64,000 nucleotides of DNA from Antedon mediterranea. Its lineage: Eukaryota > Echinodermata > Crinoidea > Comatulida > Antedonidae. A model generated the notes under the pieces. That model saw only the letters and a list, made by a program, of their open reading frames with translations. It made no database searches and was not told the DNA's origin. Each line of letters starts with the position of its first letter. Position 1 is the stretch's first letter. Shown in pieces: positions 1 through 11,675 of this stretch. The translations under genes and the position numbers were made by a program. Location: positions 29,127,795 to 29,191,794 of the forward strand of contig NC_092670.1 in the NCBI RefSeq assembly GCF_964355755.1, read 5' to 3'.

Positions 1-410
1 GCTTACGTGTTCACTTTTCTTTCAAACCTATACAATCATAATCCATCATATTGATGGCAGGTACTATACAATCATAATCCATCATATTGATGGCAGGTAA
101 TTTCCAAATGTAGCTGACGTGTTCAAATCCTTTTTTAAATCTATAATCATAATCCATCATATTGATGGCAGGTAATTTTCAAATGTAGCTTATGTGTTCA
201 AATTCTTTTTTAAATCTATAATCATAATCCATCATATTGATGGCAGGTAATTTCCAAATGTAGCTGACATGTTCACATTTTTAAAAATCTATAATCATAC
301 TCCATCATATTGATGGCAGGTAATTTCAAATTTCAACAAATGTAACTTGCGTGTTCAATTTTTTTTTAATCTATATAAATCATAACACATCATATTTGAT
401 GACAGTGAAT
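1..410. repeat. minisatellite, about 75-bp unit
   Basis: Five or more imperfect tandem copies of a unit containing ATAATCCATCATATTGATGG and a TGTAGCTNACGTGTTCA stretch are seen. The first copies are shortened, and the array starts at or before the window edge. Confidence 0.9.
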
Positions 411-479
411 TTTATAATTTTACTAATTATTATTGAGTATAAATAATTTCATAGTTATGCAATTATATTATATTCAGTA

Positions 480-1000
480 TACAGTAGGCCTATGCTGTAA
501 TTTAAAGGTCAATAACCATACTATCGGCCATTCTTGTACAAAATGTGCCATTAGACTGTATAGAAACACACATGTTTTAAACAATTTAAAAAGAAAAAAA
601 AATTCATAAGACCACAATTTTCAAAGTTATATTATTATTATATTATTATATTTGACTAATAGTTCAAAGGTCAATAGTTGTAGAATCGGCCATTTTTTGT
701 AAAAACATTTCATTATAATAAATAAGAATGTATAGTTTCTGAACAATTTGAGCCCTATTTCGTGTCTCTCCGATTATTGGTTACTGAGATACGATAAATC
801 AAGGTCAAAGGTCAAAATGTCAGAAATAAGACTTGCATCCATTTTTTGAGAAAATGTGTCATTAAAGTGAATATAAAAACATATATTTAAAACATTTTGA
901 CACCAAAATTAATTATCTGTGACTAGTGGTTCTCGAGATATAGGGTAATTATAAAAAATGGCCGCCATTTTTAATTATGCAAATTAAGGGCTTAGATGGC
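480..1000. repeat. degenerate tandem repeat, about 150-bp unit
   Basis: Three diverged copies begin near 507, 666 and 804. Each has AAGGTCAA, then a CGGCCATT- or CATCCATT-type T-rich stretch, a GTGTCATTA-like stretch, and a run resembling TATATTTAAAACAATTT. The block is followed by AAATGGCCGCCATTT, a small palindrome. No coding is seen. Confidence 0.55.
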
Positions 1001-1059
1001 CGAATTTCGCTTGGGATCCGCCATATTCGTATCAGCGAGGTCGAAATATCCTAAATCAA

Positions 1060-2520
1060 GTGGATCCCAGCTTCTACCCAAAAATGCTTCTTACATCATA
1101 TTTCAGAGGAAATAGAACTTGTCTATGAGAAGTATCTGACCATTACCTCACAAAAGATATCTATGAAATATGCATTACTTTTAAGGAGTGAAAAATGATG
1201 ATGCATGAAACGGAAGTAATTCTACGTGAATGAGAGCAGGTGGTAGTCCCCATTGGACGTCATCACCACATATGCGTGGGCATGACACTCTTCACAGTAA
1301 TACATGCTTGATCAAACAAACATATTATAGAAGATCTGTTCTATTAATGGCTTTTCACATTGCAACATTTATTAATTTTTCTTTTTTGTGATCTAGACTT
1401 TCAATAGAACTTATGTCATAAAGTGTTCCTTGAAATTGTCTGTGCTGAAACTTGTAATGTTGTTCTAAACAGCTTTATGTATGAAGATGTAGTATTTGTT
1501 ATAAAAAAAGCTCAAACTTAAAAGATTACATTGTCGGCTTATGTAAGGTGGAATCAAGCCTTTGGCTATTTTATTTATTTTGGTAGTATATTCACATTAA
1601 GTATTGAAAAACGTATATGGAGTTTTGAATTTCTCTCTTAACTTTTTTTTAATTCCTTTTTGTCACCTTTGGCTATTATTATATATGTTATATTATTCGG
1701 GGTGGTTTTTTTGTTGTTGTTTACTTGTTTAATATGCACTAAGCTACTTAGTTACTACTACTTGATTATTTCAGAAAATTATCTTGTTAGTTCAATCACA
1801 GATTAAGGTAATCTTCAATTATTTTTGTCTTACCCAAGTTATTTAGGCATAAATGTTAAATATTCTTGATTCTTTGTACAATTGATATTTTCATTTTATG
1901 TATATATTACATATAAAAAGCTTATAAAATATTTAAAAAAATAAATAAGAACAGCCCACGGACCACAAACTGGTATACATAACTCTTGGAATAAACATCA
2001 CTAGTTTGAGTTTGCATCTGTTGAGTGAGCCATAAAGGGCATTTTTCATAATAATGCACAAACCAAAACATTATTAGAGTAGTTAATAGATTTTCTGATG
2101 TTTTCTTTGAAAGATAACAAACCATTACTCACAAATAGCTGGTGCACTATAATTATGTCGTGGTTAAAATTGAGCATCATAAGGCAATGCGTTACTGTAA
2201 TAACATTTGTAGCTTCCTTAATTTTATTAGACCATAATGTTTCACAAATACATATTTAGTGTTCTTTATAGACTTCATTACAATTCCCCTATCTGAGCCC
2301 ATTTCACTCTTCCAATGCAACTTACTGTTATTTTTGTGTTGCACCAATTATTTCATGATACTTCATCTGGTTTGCTACTGTATTTAAATTAAAGTGATGG
2401 TGTTATTATGGTGTTATTACACATAGGCCTATTAAACAGTAAATATTTGAAACCATAATTTAATATGTTTACATTTCCTAGAATTTTATTTACTCCATTA
2501 TTCTCAATAGGTCTATGCCA
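1060..2520. other. no gene recognised
   Basis: AT-rich sequence with only short chance frames on both strands. I see no splice-flanked coding stretch and no delimited repeat. Confidence 0.5.
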
Positions 2521-2524
2521 GTAC

Positions 2525-2850
2525 CAGGCGCTTAGAACTGGTAATGAAGAGGTGAAGATTGTTGACAATCTTAAGCTGCTTGGAGTTTGGTTGATTATTT
2601 AAAATGGGATAAACAAATGATATTGTTAGCAAAGCTGGAAAAAAAACTGTTTATACTTTCTTGCCTAAACAAATTTAGTATGCCATGTGATCATCTTAAA
2701 CAAATTTATATCAGCCACACTAGACCTATCACTGAATATGCTTGCCCTGTGTGGCATTTTGGATTAACTGATGCACAAACCAAAGAATTAGAATGTATAC
2801 AGAAACGCATTGGTAAGATTATACTGGGTCAAGAATTAAAACACTAACTT
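2525..2850 (+). mobile_element. LINE fragment, C-terminal part of reverse transcriptase
   Basis: A frame at 2587-2847 reads LFILSCLNKF...IYISHTRPITEYACPVWHFG...ECIQKRIGKIILG. This matches the region after the palm and thumb of non-LTR reverse transcriptases, where the phrase RP..EYACPVWH is common. Upstream, 2525-2590 reads an EEVKIVDNLKLLGV-like stretch in another frame, so the copy is frameshifted. Both ends are truncated. The copy is inactive. Confidence 0.8.
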
Positions 2851-2869
2851 ACAACTTATGTGAGATGAG

Positions 2870-4677
2870 ATACCTTGTTGCTTAAGTTTGCTAAGGGCAT
2901 TGATCTAGGCTAGTCCTGCCCCATGCATTACCTAAATAGTAGAGAAGAAACATGTGGGAGAGTCTTTAGAAACCGCGAACACCTCAGTGAGTTGTTCTGA
3001 TATAGAAATTCATGTTTTCCCTAAATAACCATAAATAAGTAACCATCCCTCTATCGAAGCTATTATTAGAATAAAAAACTTATATATGTATAATTTCCAT
3101 AATGAAGTTTTAATCCACCCTTTCATGAATTTCATTTTTCTGCTGTATATAAGTGGTTGTTTATATCTAAATGAGATCGTTTGTGGTTTTGTATTATGTT
3201 TTTTAGTTTGTATATACTAATATTGCTACATTTTATATATCAATGTTTTCTCCTTTAAATTTTATATTTGTTTTATATATTTGTAATCAAACTCACAATT
3301 CAATTTTGCCAAAGAGTATGAAAATAAAAGCCATATAATAAAAAAGAATATGGTAATACATCATTTCACATTGGTAAAACTATGTAAATTCCAAAACCAT
3401 ATGATAATTCAGTTGAGTAATAAGACGCTATACTAGAATCACATTTACCAACTAAATTGTTCATCCGAGTGATGTGTAAATGTGACATACTTTGGTGAGA
3501 ATTACAAGAAAATAAATCAAATTTATACAAAAGTGTGTTGTGTTAACATTGCTAAATTGCTTTTATATTCTACTTGAATGCTAAAGCTAGATCCCATTCA
3601 ATGAATCTTACAGATTACAGAGTCAATCATGGAAAAAATGGGAATTAAACTGATTTTGAATTTAAACTGAAAGAGACACTGCTACCACCTAAGAAGGCCC
3701 ATAAAGCTTAAATCTAAAAATCAAACATAGTTTACTATAATTTAAATCCCTTCCTTGTTAAATAATATCAGGCAACGTTTAAGATATGAAATAAAATTGT
3801 AATATTTAGATACAAACATATCCTTAAAAAAAATTGAACTACCAATGTAATAAATGTATTTTATACTGATTATTGTGTTATTGGGTAGGCCTGCATTGAT
3901 ATTTGAAAAAACGTTTAATACAATTTTAAATTTTACATTGTTATTATTAAGTTAAATTATGCACTTGCATTGCATAATCTATATATAAAAATAGTAAGTT
4001 GCCACTTTCATGGATTAATTGTCCATTTTATAAATACAGCCCAGGCCTCATGTATTGAAATTAAATGTAAAAAAATTGTATACAATATAATAGACATTTC
4101 CAGAAAATAGAAGCAGGTAAGATATTGTCAAATGCCAATTTCTTCCGATAATTGTCCAATTCCATACTACTATTTTTAGATTTAAATATTTTTTGAAAAA
4201 TAGTAGGCATATAAAATACAAATTCAGAAAAACAGCTTAATCTAGTTATACAAAAGTGTTGATCATACGCTTTGCAATAATGGAAATGCCATTAAAATAG
4301 TTATTGAATGCTGTAGAAACTCAATTGCACAATTACCATTTTTAGCTCACAATTGGATCTATTACTTTCTACTAATGCATTTTGATTTAGAAGTTTGAGC
4401 ATAAAGAAAAAAAAGGTTTTAACTGTGATATACACATCTGCAATGCCTTATTCAGTTTTAACGTTCTAAACAGTCTTAGCTTAATTTATGCACTGCCACC
4501 TGGTCTTCACGCTTCAGTAGGCTCATTTGCATTTGTTGGCCAGGTGTCATTGACTGTACTCTGCTGGCTGTGGCCGACTGTTGTCCATTGTTTTAGTAGG
4601 CTATAGTATTGCTGCCTAAGCCTACTTAATGTGTTGTTGTACAGCAGGAGAAAAACACACTTTGGTAAGCTTATATT
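2870..4677. other. no gene recognised
   Basis: AT-rich intergenic sequence. A somewhat richer patch at about 4490-4670 contains ATTTGCAT and a donor-like TTTGGTAAGC, but no open frame of note. Confidence 0.45.
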
Positions 4678-4799
4678 TTAATTATTATTATCCGGCCTTT
4701 TTTATTAAGTAACAATTTGCTACATTGGATGTTTGTCTTTAATTATTATTATCCGGCCTTTTTTATTAAGTAACAATTTGCTACATTGGATGTTTGTCT
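4678..4799. repeat. perfect 61-bp tandem duplication
   Basis: The segment containing ATTATCCGGCCTTTTTTATT and ending ATTGGATGTTTGTCTT occurs twice head to tail with no visible mismatch, which implies a recent duplication. Confidence 0.95.
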
Positions 4800-5622
4800 T
4801 TAAATAGTGCTGGTCTGTCTTTCCAACAAGACACTATGTCTGCCCCTCCAATACAGGATCCTCCAATTTAAGGATGAACTGAATGAACAGGCAATAATTC
4901 AATTCAATTGAATTGATTCAAATTATAGACCAAAGCTCCTACAGAAACGTTGAAAAAGTTACATTCCAACACCCACACAAGAATTAAATTAAGTTTTTGT
5001 ATGTTATGGTCATTATCAGAACCTCGGATTTACTATAGTGTTGAAATAAAAACAAACACAATGTGATATTGTATTGTAAGACTTTTGTTAGTTAGGGTTT
5101 GACATTCCAAATAACATCTAACACTTTTTTTCTGTGAGCTAATTCATAAGGTACATTTTTTTTTAAATTCAGTGCTTCATAGCATTCTATCGCAAATGAT
5201 ATAACTATAAATGTAAAACCAGAAGAACTAAATCTAGTTATCACAATAAATATGTGCAAACTTTAGTTCTGCAGAACAACTTATCTTCATTTGTGAAACT
5301 ACATAACGAAATACAACTCTAGTTTTTTATGTAATGTATACACTCAAATTCAAAATTAGAATTCAATTTGGTGTTTATATTTCATTTATGTATTGTTTGT
5401 ATGTAATTTCTGCAGACTATCTGTGGTAAAATAAAACTAAATAAAATGTTTTGTATGTGTATAATATATACAAATTAAAATTTTACACATACAATATTTA
5501 TTTTCAGTGCCACGAGAAATAAGGTGGTGCGGTTGTAGTAAGAAAAGAGAACAATCCTGTTTGTGGGCCACAGGGTTGTCAAAGGCCTCTGTGAAAAAGA
5601 GGTCATGTTGAAACCTCAACAA

Positions 5623-6016
5623 CTGTACGGCTTTACCACGTTGAAACACCGGTGTACGGCTTTACCACGTTGAAACACCGGTTCTCGTCAGATCACCGAA
5701 GTTAAGCGATGTTGGGCCTGGTTAGAGCTTGGATGGGAGACCATCTGGGAATAACGGGTGCTGTATATGGAGCTGGGGTCCCGTTAGGCATTTGAAATCA
5801 GCACTGCTGACTCTTATGGCAGCCCCTGCATCTAGTATCTGCCTCAGATTTCTGGTCAAGGTGGGCACTGGACGAGAGAAGCCCTTGATCAATGTTAGGA
5901 CCAATCATCAAGGTGCTTTAAACAGTCCTGGCTTTGTTTGTATCAAACCTGTTAGTGGCGGTAATTATCGCTGTTGGTTTCGATTGAATAAAATAAAAAA
6001 AATAAAAATAAAAAGT
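5623..6016 (+). mobile_element. 5S rRNA-derived SINE
   Basis: Positions 5652-5770 resemble 5S rRNA through most of its length, including AGATCACCGAAGTTAAGC (internal promoter A box side) and GGATGGGAGACC at 5731-5742 (C box). The normal 3' end of 5S is lost, and an unrelated 3' body runs into an A-rich AATAAAAATAAAA tail near 6016. The first 29 nt of the 5S head are tandemly duplicated (5623-5651 and 5652-5680). This is the layout of SINE3-type elements, transcribed by RNA polymerase III and moved by a LINE partner. A functional 5S gene is unlikely because of substitutions and the missing 3' stem. Confidence 0.8.
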
Positions 6017-6029
6017 ACTGGTGGCTAAG

Positions 6030-9000
6030 GCCCTGATTATATATAGGTTAATGCAAAGATTCAAATCAAAATAAATATTTAATCTAAGTGTTTGTAGTTT
6101 AATTAGTTGTACTATTAATGATTGATATTTTGTATATAAACCTAGATCCAAAATCATCTAGCAATAAAACAGACAAATGAATAGTATAATAGTAACATTG
6201 AGAATATCTGCAAGATCGAGGGAAGTCACTCAAACCAATGTTAGGTATAAAATGTATGCAAAAATCATATTCTACTACTGGCTATTATGTTCTCTTATAA
6301 TAATCACATAGTACACAGTTGAATATATGTTAATAATATGCAGATACACCATTTCCAGACAGATATGTCCTAGTTTGTAATTTCATTGTCATGTCTTTGA
6401 TGTTAATGTATGCAAATAAAACACCAGTTGAGAATTGACGGATCTATCGGTTTATTAATCATTGTCATACACAGAATGCTCAACAGAAACTTAAAACAAA
6501 GACAATTATTATTTATTGCTATAAATATTTTTCCACTCACTCAAGTACAGCTACACTTAAATTGTCATGTGTATAGTAATAATAATAATGTTGCGGCATA
6601 TGTGCATTATGTGTCGGATGCACTGCACGTTATCCGTGGAAATGCATTAATGAGGCACGCTCTCTGAATATGCACTTTATCAATGGATGATGATAAAGCT
6701 TAATGTTGAAAATGGCTAAATTATACCCTGTCTCCAAATTATATACTCAAAATCATTAGGAAGGCGATAACTTTCTGTAATAGTGATAAATCACCCCGTC
6801 CCAATCCACTTTCCTTAAGTACCAGTAGGTTATAAACAACCAACATCTGAAAACTTTTCCAATTACACTATTTAACACACTCTGTTTTCCCCAAGTTTCT
6901 GTTTTCTGTATTTGGCTATTCACTCTCTAACTCACAGATGCAAGAAGAAGTTTAAGAGCTAAATCTGTTAATTAATAGTGGATATGCTTAATATGTTTCT
7001 GAAGCTCTGTCTAGTAGTAAAAAATTTCATACATTTTTAAGCTTTTTTAGCAATTGTTTACAACATTGCACTAATAATTAAGCGATGGAAGAACAACATA
7101 TATTTTCAACAAAAATTATTCATAAATTCACAACTTTAAGGTGGTTCACATGCAAACTATGTTCAGTAGATTATTGTTGTTAAAATAAGAAACTATTACA
7201 GGGGAGGGGATTGTAGTATACTACATATTCATTGTAAAGTACTGTTCTGGACAATAACATAAATCTTTAACTAGTTTGTAGTTTAAATAACACTGAACAA
7301 ATGTTGGTTAAGCGTATAATTAGTGTATAATTTTTTTAAATATTAAACTGAGGAGCGTTTATTGATGTGAACCAGACTAATGTGGTCTCTAAACAACCAT
7401 TGAAATATTACTTGATACTATTATAATGTTTTTAAAAATAGGTTTAGGCAAGGTGGTAACACATGCCTCTCTAATACTACACACTTACTTTTACTTTCAC
7501 AAAATTAACACATAATATTATGAAGTCATATTATAGAAATTGTAATTATAAGGGTGCAAAATATCATAGAAGGGTTAAGTAATAAAACAAATCTTTAATA
7601 TATTTGCAAAGCATGAAACATATTTTTAAAAGTACAACAAGCAGTTAAAATGTAAAAATAAATAATTGTATAAGATAAAACATTGATTACATTATATACA
7701 GTAGAACGTCTATTAAGGGGTAATCTTGGGGACACATGAAAGTGTCTGCTGTATAGTTACCCAAAGTAGCTACTACTATACTCTTTACAATTTTTAATAT
7801 GAAATAAATGTTATTATTGTACAAGTAGTGATACATGTAAAGTTCATTGTATTATTTTTTTATATCCAAACATCAAAATGAACAGATATTTCTAACCTGT
7901 TTGACAACAAATGTCCTATCTATAATTATTTTTTTATAATATATAGTTGGTTATCTACTTTTTAATATTAAAAAACAGTAATAATAATAAATAGGAGAAT
8001 GAAGGCTTGTATTTATTAGGCCCTGCTTTTACTGATGCCTACAGTATGCCCGTATCGTTAAGGTAAGGCACTACAAAATGGATTCAACTCGAATAGCCTA
8101 ACTATAGGCCTGGTAAGGAATGTTATATATTTCTAATCTACTCGGGCCGCATTATGAAGGTTCGTACACCTAATATAGGTAACAACTGCATCAAACATCA
8201 AGGGGGAATGCTTAACCCTGTAACATGAACATTAGCCTTCAAATTTCTATTATGAAAATATGCTGACATTTTGAATGCAATTAGCTCTATATGCGTGTGT
8301 GGCAAAACACAACTCTACACTATGACATCTACAAAATAATTTTCTAATGATTTTAGTATATAAATAAGATTTAGGATAATTTAGAAATGTCTGAAATATT
8401 GTTAACATATGTTTCTACTTATTTAGAACATGTTGTGTATTTGAGTTGAGAGCATACATTTTATATCAAAGTATTATGATACTTGTTTTAGAAATCAATG
8501 TTCTGAAAGAAGTATTTGTTCATCTGTAGGCCTATTGACACATGGGTTAGACTGACTATAATGATGCTGTGGCATGTCAACATTCTCTGAGTAAAACATT
8601 TTTTAAATTTTTGACTACATTTTTAATTTTTTATGGTGGCTAGGCAGTCTAAATTCTGTATTCAGGCAAATTGTAGGCCTAACCTAATGTTCAATGAACA
8701 ATAATAAATACAACATGTGTTGCGGCTATGGCATTGACTAATGGCTATTGTTACTACATATGCACTGAGATGTTTGCATACTCCTCCTATGCCAATCACA
8801 GGTTTTAAAACTTAAAACTAACAAAAAACTAAATTATACTTAACTAAATATAAATCAATCATGTTTTAACTGGTTAATGTGTGTAACCAATAATTATCTA
8901 CATAGTTTAACATTACATTAAATATATCTCCATTTTTTACATATGAATCACTAAACTACAACATGATGTTTGTAAACTTTATTACAAATTCGCTGTAAGG

Positions 9001-9850
9001 AAATGTAGTAGGCATTTTTATTATGGTGACACTTAATAACATCTTGAAATCCATGCAAATTTACCATTTTAAGTCTTCAGTAAAACTTTATACCAAAGTT
9101 AATATGCAGTACGGTAAATCTACTATCTATTAAGCTAAACAAAATCGGTAAATTAGGCCCATAACTAGAAGCAAATAAAGTCATAATAGTACTAATAATA
9201 CATTGGGAAAACAGAGGAAAAAAAGCACCAAATATCTCTTTGTACTTTTAAAAAATTTCAATACATTGCACAATCTATACACTGGGCATTGCCTTTTGGG
9301 GGATTAAATAAAATCTATATATTTTGTTACAATATGGTAGGCCTATGGATGACAACAATTGTAACATTTTTGTAGTTTCAGCCCGAGTTTCAGTCATTTA
9401 AAAATACTAAATACCAGGTAATGGATTGCAATTGTTTTCTTTAAAATTAAAAAACATATTTACGCATACCTGTATGTAGGCCTCTTTACAAGAATAGTTA
9501 TTTTATTTAAAGGCACAAGGGAGTTTATAGATATATAGTACAAGATATAGTACTAAAGGACCTAACTTCATACATTTATCCATGTCCATAAATAAACTAC
9601 ATATCAAAAGGAGAGGAAGGTATGTTATAGGAAGATCACACATTTGGCAATTAGACCTTGAATAAGTACATTAACATCAAGATAAATATTAACAGAACAA
9701 ATATACTATTTTAATGTTACAATTAATATGTAGTTTTGAAAAGAACTGTTAAGTTACTCAATGTTTTGATCAAAATGCTTTGTCTGTACCGCAGACTTTA
9801 TATCAACAACATGATAATATTAAAATAATACAATTAAGATATTTAACAGT
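6030..9850. other. no gene recognised; one possible Tigger-like terminal fragment
   Basis: AT-rich intergenic sequence without supported coding. At about 7698-7760 the text CAGTAGAACGTCTATTAAGG followed by GTGTCTGCTGTATAG resembles the ends of pogo/Tigger-type elements common in invertebrates. No partner terminus was found. Confidence 0.4.
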
Positions 9851-10890
9851 TATGGTTGTACTTTCACATGACCAGATTTGTAGTGTAATATTATACAAAT
9901 AATGAATGTTTATGAGTGTAATGGTACAAATAATGGCATGAGGTGAATGATGAAAGGTTTATTTCAACAAGGTGCGGCCGAGTTGAAATATAACTTTTCA
10001 TCATTCACCAAATGCCATTATTTGTACTATTACACGAATATAAAATATTATTTGTTTTATATAAAATCTAAATAGATTCCTGTCATTTGAATTAAATAAA
10101 AGGTAGGCCTAGCCAATGCCTACATTTGATTCACATTGATTAAAACAGTAACATTTGGTTTTTAATAATATTAAATGTTATTATTTATATGGATTTTATA
10201 AACAACCACAAATGTAAAAACGCATCACCCACAAATGTAAAAAAAAAAACCTTTTCACCCACAAATGTAAAATAAAATCCAAATCAAATTTAGTGCTAGG
10301 CCAAAACAATTTTGATCGAGTTAATATCGCGTGCACAAGCACCAAATGGTAATAATCCAACGCGTTAACGACGACCCTAACAGACGTATCATGAATACAC
10401 AATTATTGAAACAACTCAATTCACATGATATAATGTATTACGGTAACTCGATCAAAATTAGCACTAAATTTGATTTGATTTTTTTTTATATTTGTGGCCG
10501 ATGGTCGTTTTCACATTTGTGGGCGCTGTTTATTACATTTGTGGGTGATGCGTTTTCACATTTGTGGTCGTTTTCACATTTGTGGGCGTTTTCACATTTG
10601 TGGGTTCAACACACCTAGTGTAGTTTTAATTATGTCAACAAACGACCAAACAATCCTAGGCCTGTAGCAAGGCTAAAACACCTAGGCCTAGCCTAATTCT
10701 AACAGGCCTAGGCTTACTAGGCCTAGCTGGGCTGCAGCAATACGAAACTTCAACTGGAACTCATATATAGGCTAATTATGTTTTTTCCAACGATTCCACG
10801 TCTTGTAGAGAGCATTAATTAATAAAAATCCTAAAAACGATCTAAAGCTAATTTAAATGCCTTTTTGAATGTTACCCAATATAATATTCA
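9850..10890. mobile_element. palindrome-bearing DNA element, family copy 1
   Basis: A long hairpin at about 9895-10050 has arms reading ATAATGAATGTTTATGAGTG...ATGGCATGAGGTGAATGATG and their reverse complement. Further sequence to about 10890 is shared with two other copies near 30.8 and 43.9 kb (AGATTCCTGTCATTTGAAT, TTTTATAAAC, AATTATGTCAACAA, ATCCTAAAAACGATCTAA). No coding is present. The terminal repeats seen on the 43.9-kb copy are degraded here. A separate fold-back element (10204-10607) is inserted in it. Confidence 0.75.
10204..10607. mobile_element. fold-back element with tandem-array arms (CACAAATGTGAAAACG type)
   Basis: The left arm (about 10204-10270) repeats ACAAATGTAAAA with CACCC spacers. 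The right arm (about 10485-10607) is the inverse, with CACATTTGTGGGCG repeated about six times. Inner arms (about 10276-10320 and 10440-10480) also pair. AAC is duplicated at 10201-10203 and 10608-10610. The same host sequence without the insert, TTTTATAAACACACC, occurs near 31.13 and 44.03 kb, which defines both borders. Confidence 0.85.
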
Positions 10891-10899
10891 ATCTGAAAT

Positions 10900-11665
10900 A
10901 TACAGATATGTTTCTGTTGGTCATTATTTGTTAGCATCCTATACTTAGCACAGTCATGTTTCCAGACATAACATTTTTATTATTTCTACACTTAAATGTA
11001 GAAGAATTAATGCATCTCAGAAGAATGTTTCTCACAATACAACAACCTTTACTGTCTGGACTATACATGGAGTTCCTTGAACTTTATTAGTTCATGACTT
11101 TAAAACATGATCAGTGCGACTTTTCTCAATGGATTCTTGTAATTATAAAATGGTTACTGTGCTCAATGGAGCAAAGCCACTTTTTAAATTATAAAGTAAA
11201 TTCATACTGAACAGAACAGTAATGTTCCTATCCTATATTCACAAGTTTATCATTTATCAAGATGTTAAATACAAAGGTATACACTTTTAATTGTACTGTA
11301 TCATTATAGGTATACTGGTTTGATTAGTTTGTTTACACACGAATACATTCATTCTATATTACAATGTTTTTATATGAAAAAGTAGGAAATATATTTTTCT
11401 AAATTTAGTAGGTTGGGTTTTTTTTTTTAATTCAGATTCATGGCTTCAGAATACTGACTACAGTTTATTTTAAACTTTTTTTGTATAAGGTAATAACCCT
11501 TGATATTGACTTACTTATATGCTTTACTGTATATTACACCAATAGCAAGTTTACGGTATAAAAGCAAATAAAGTTTTATTGCGTCATCAATTGATATGAC
11601 AGTTCCATTGTATAACCATAAAAATATTTAAGGTATGGTTAGACTGAATGTGGTCATCCACATCA
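10900..11665. other. no gene recognised
   Basis: AT-rich intergenic sequence. No delimited element or plausible exon is visible. Confidence 0.45.
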
Positions 11666-11675
11666 TCTTAACATG

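Noticed and set aside
4620-4880. First exon of a plus-strand gene (GTAAGC donor near 4665; ATGTCTGCCCCTCC near 4834)
   Set aside because: The frame MSAPPIQDPPI ends at a stop after 11 codons and no continuing exon could be linked.
5652-5770. Functional 5S rRNA gene
   Set aside because: The terminal stem's 3' side is missing, there are substitutions, no T-run terminator follows, and an A-tailed body is attached.
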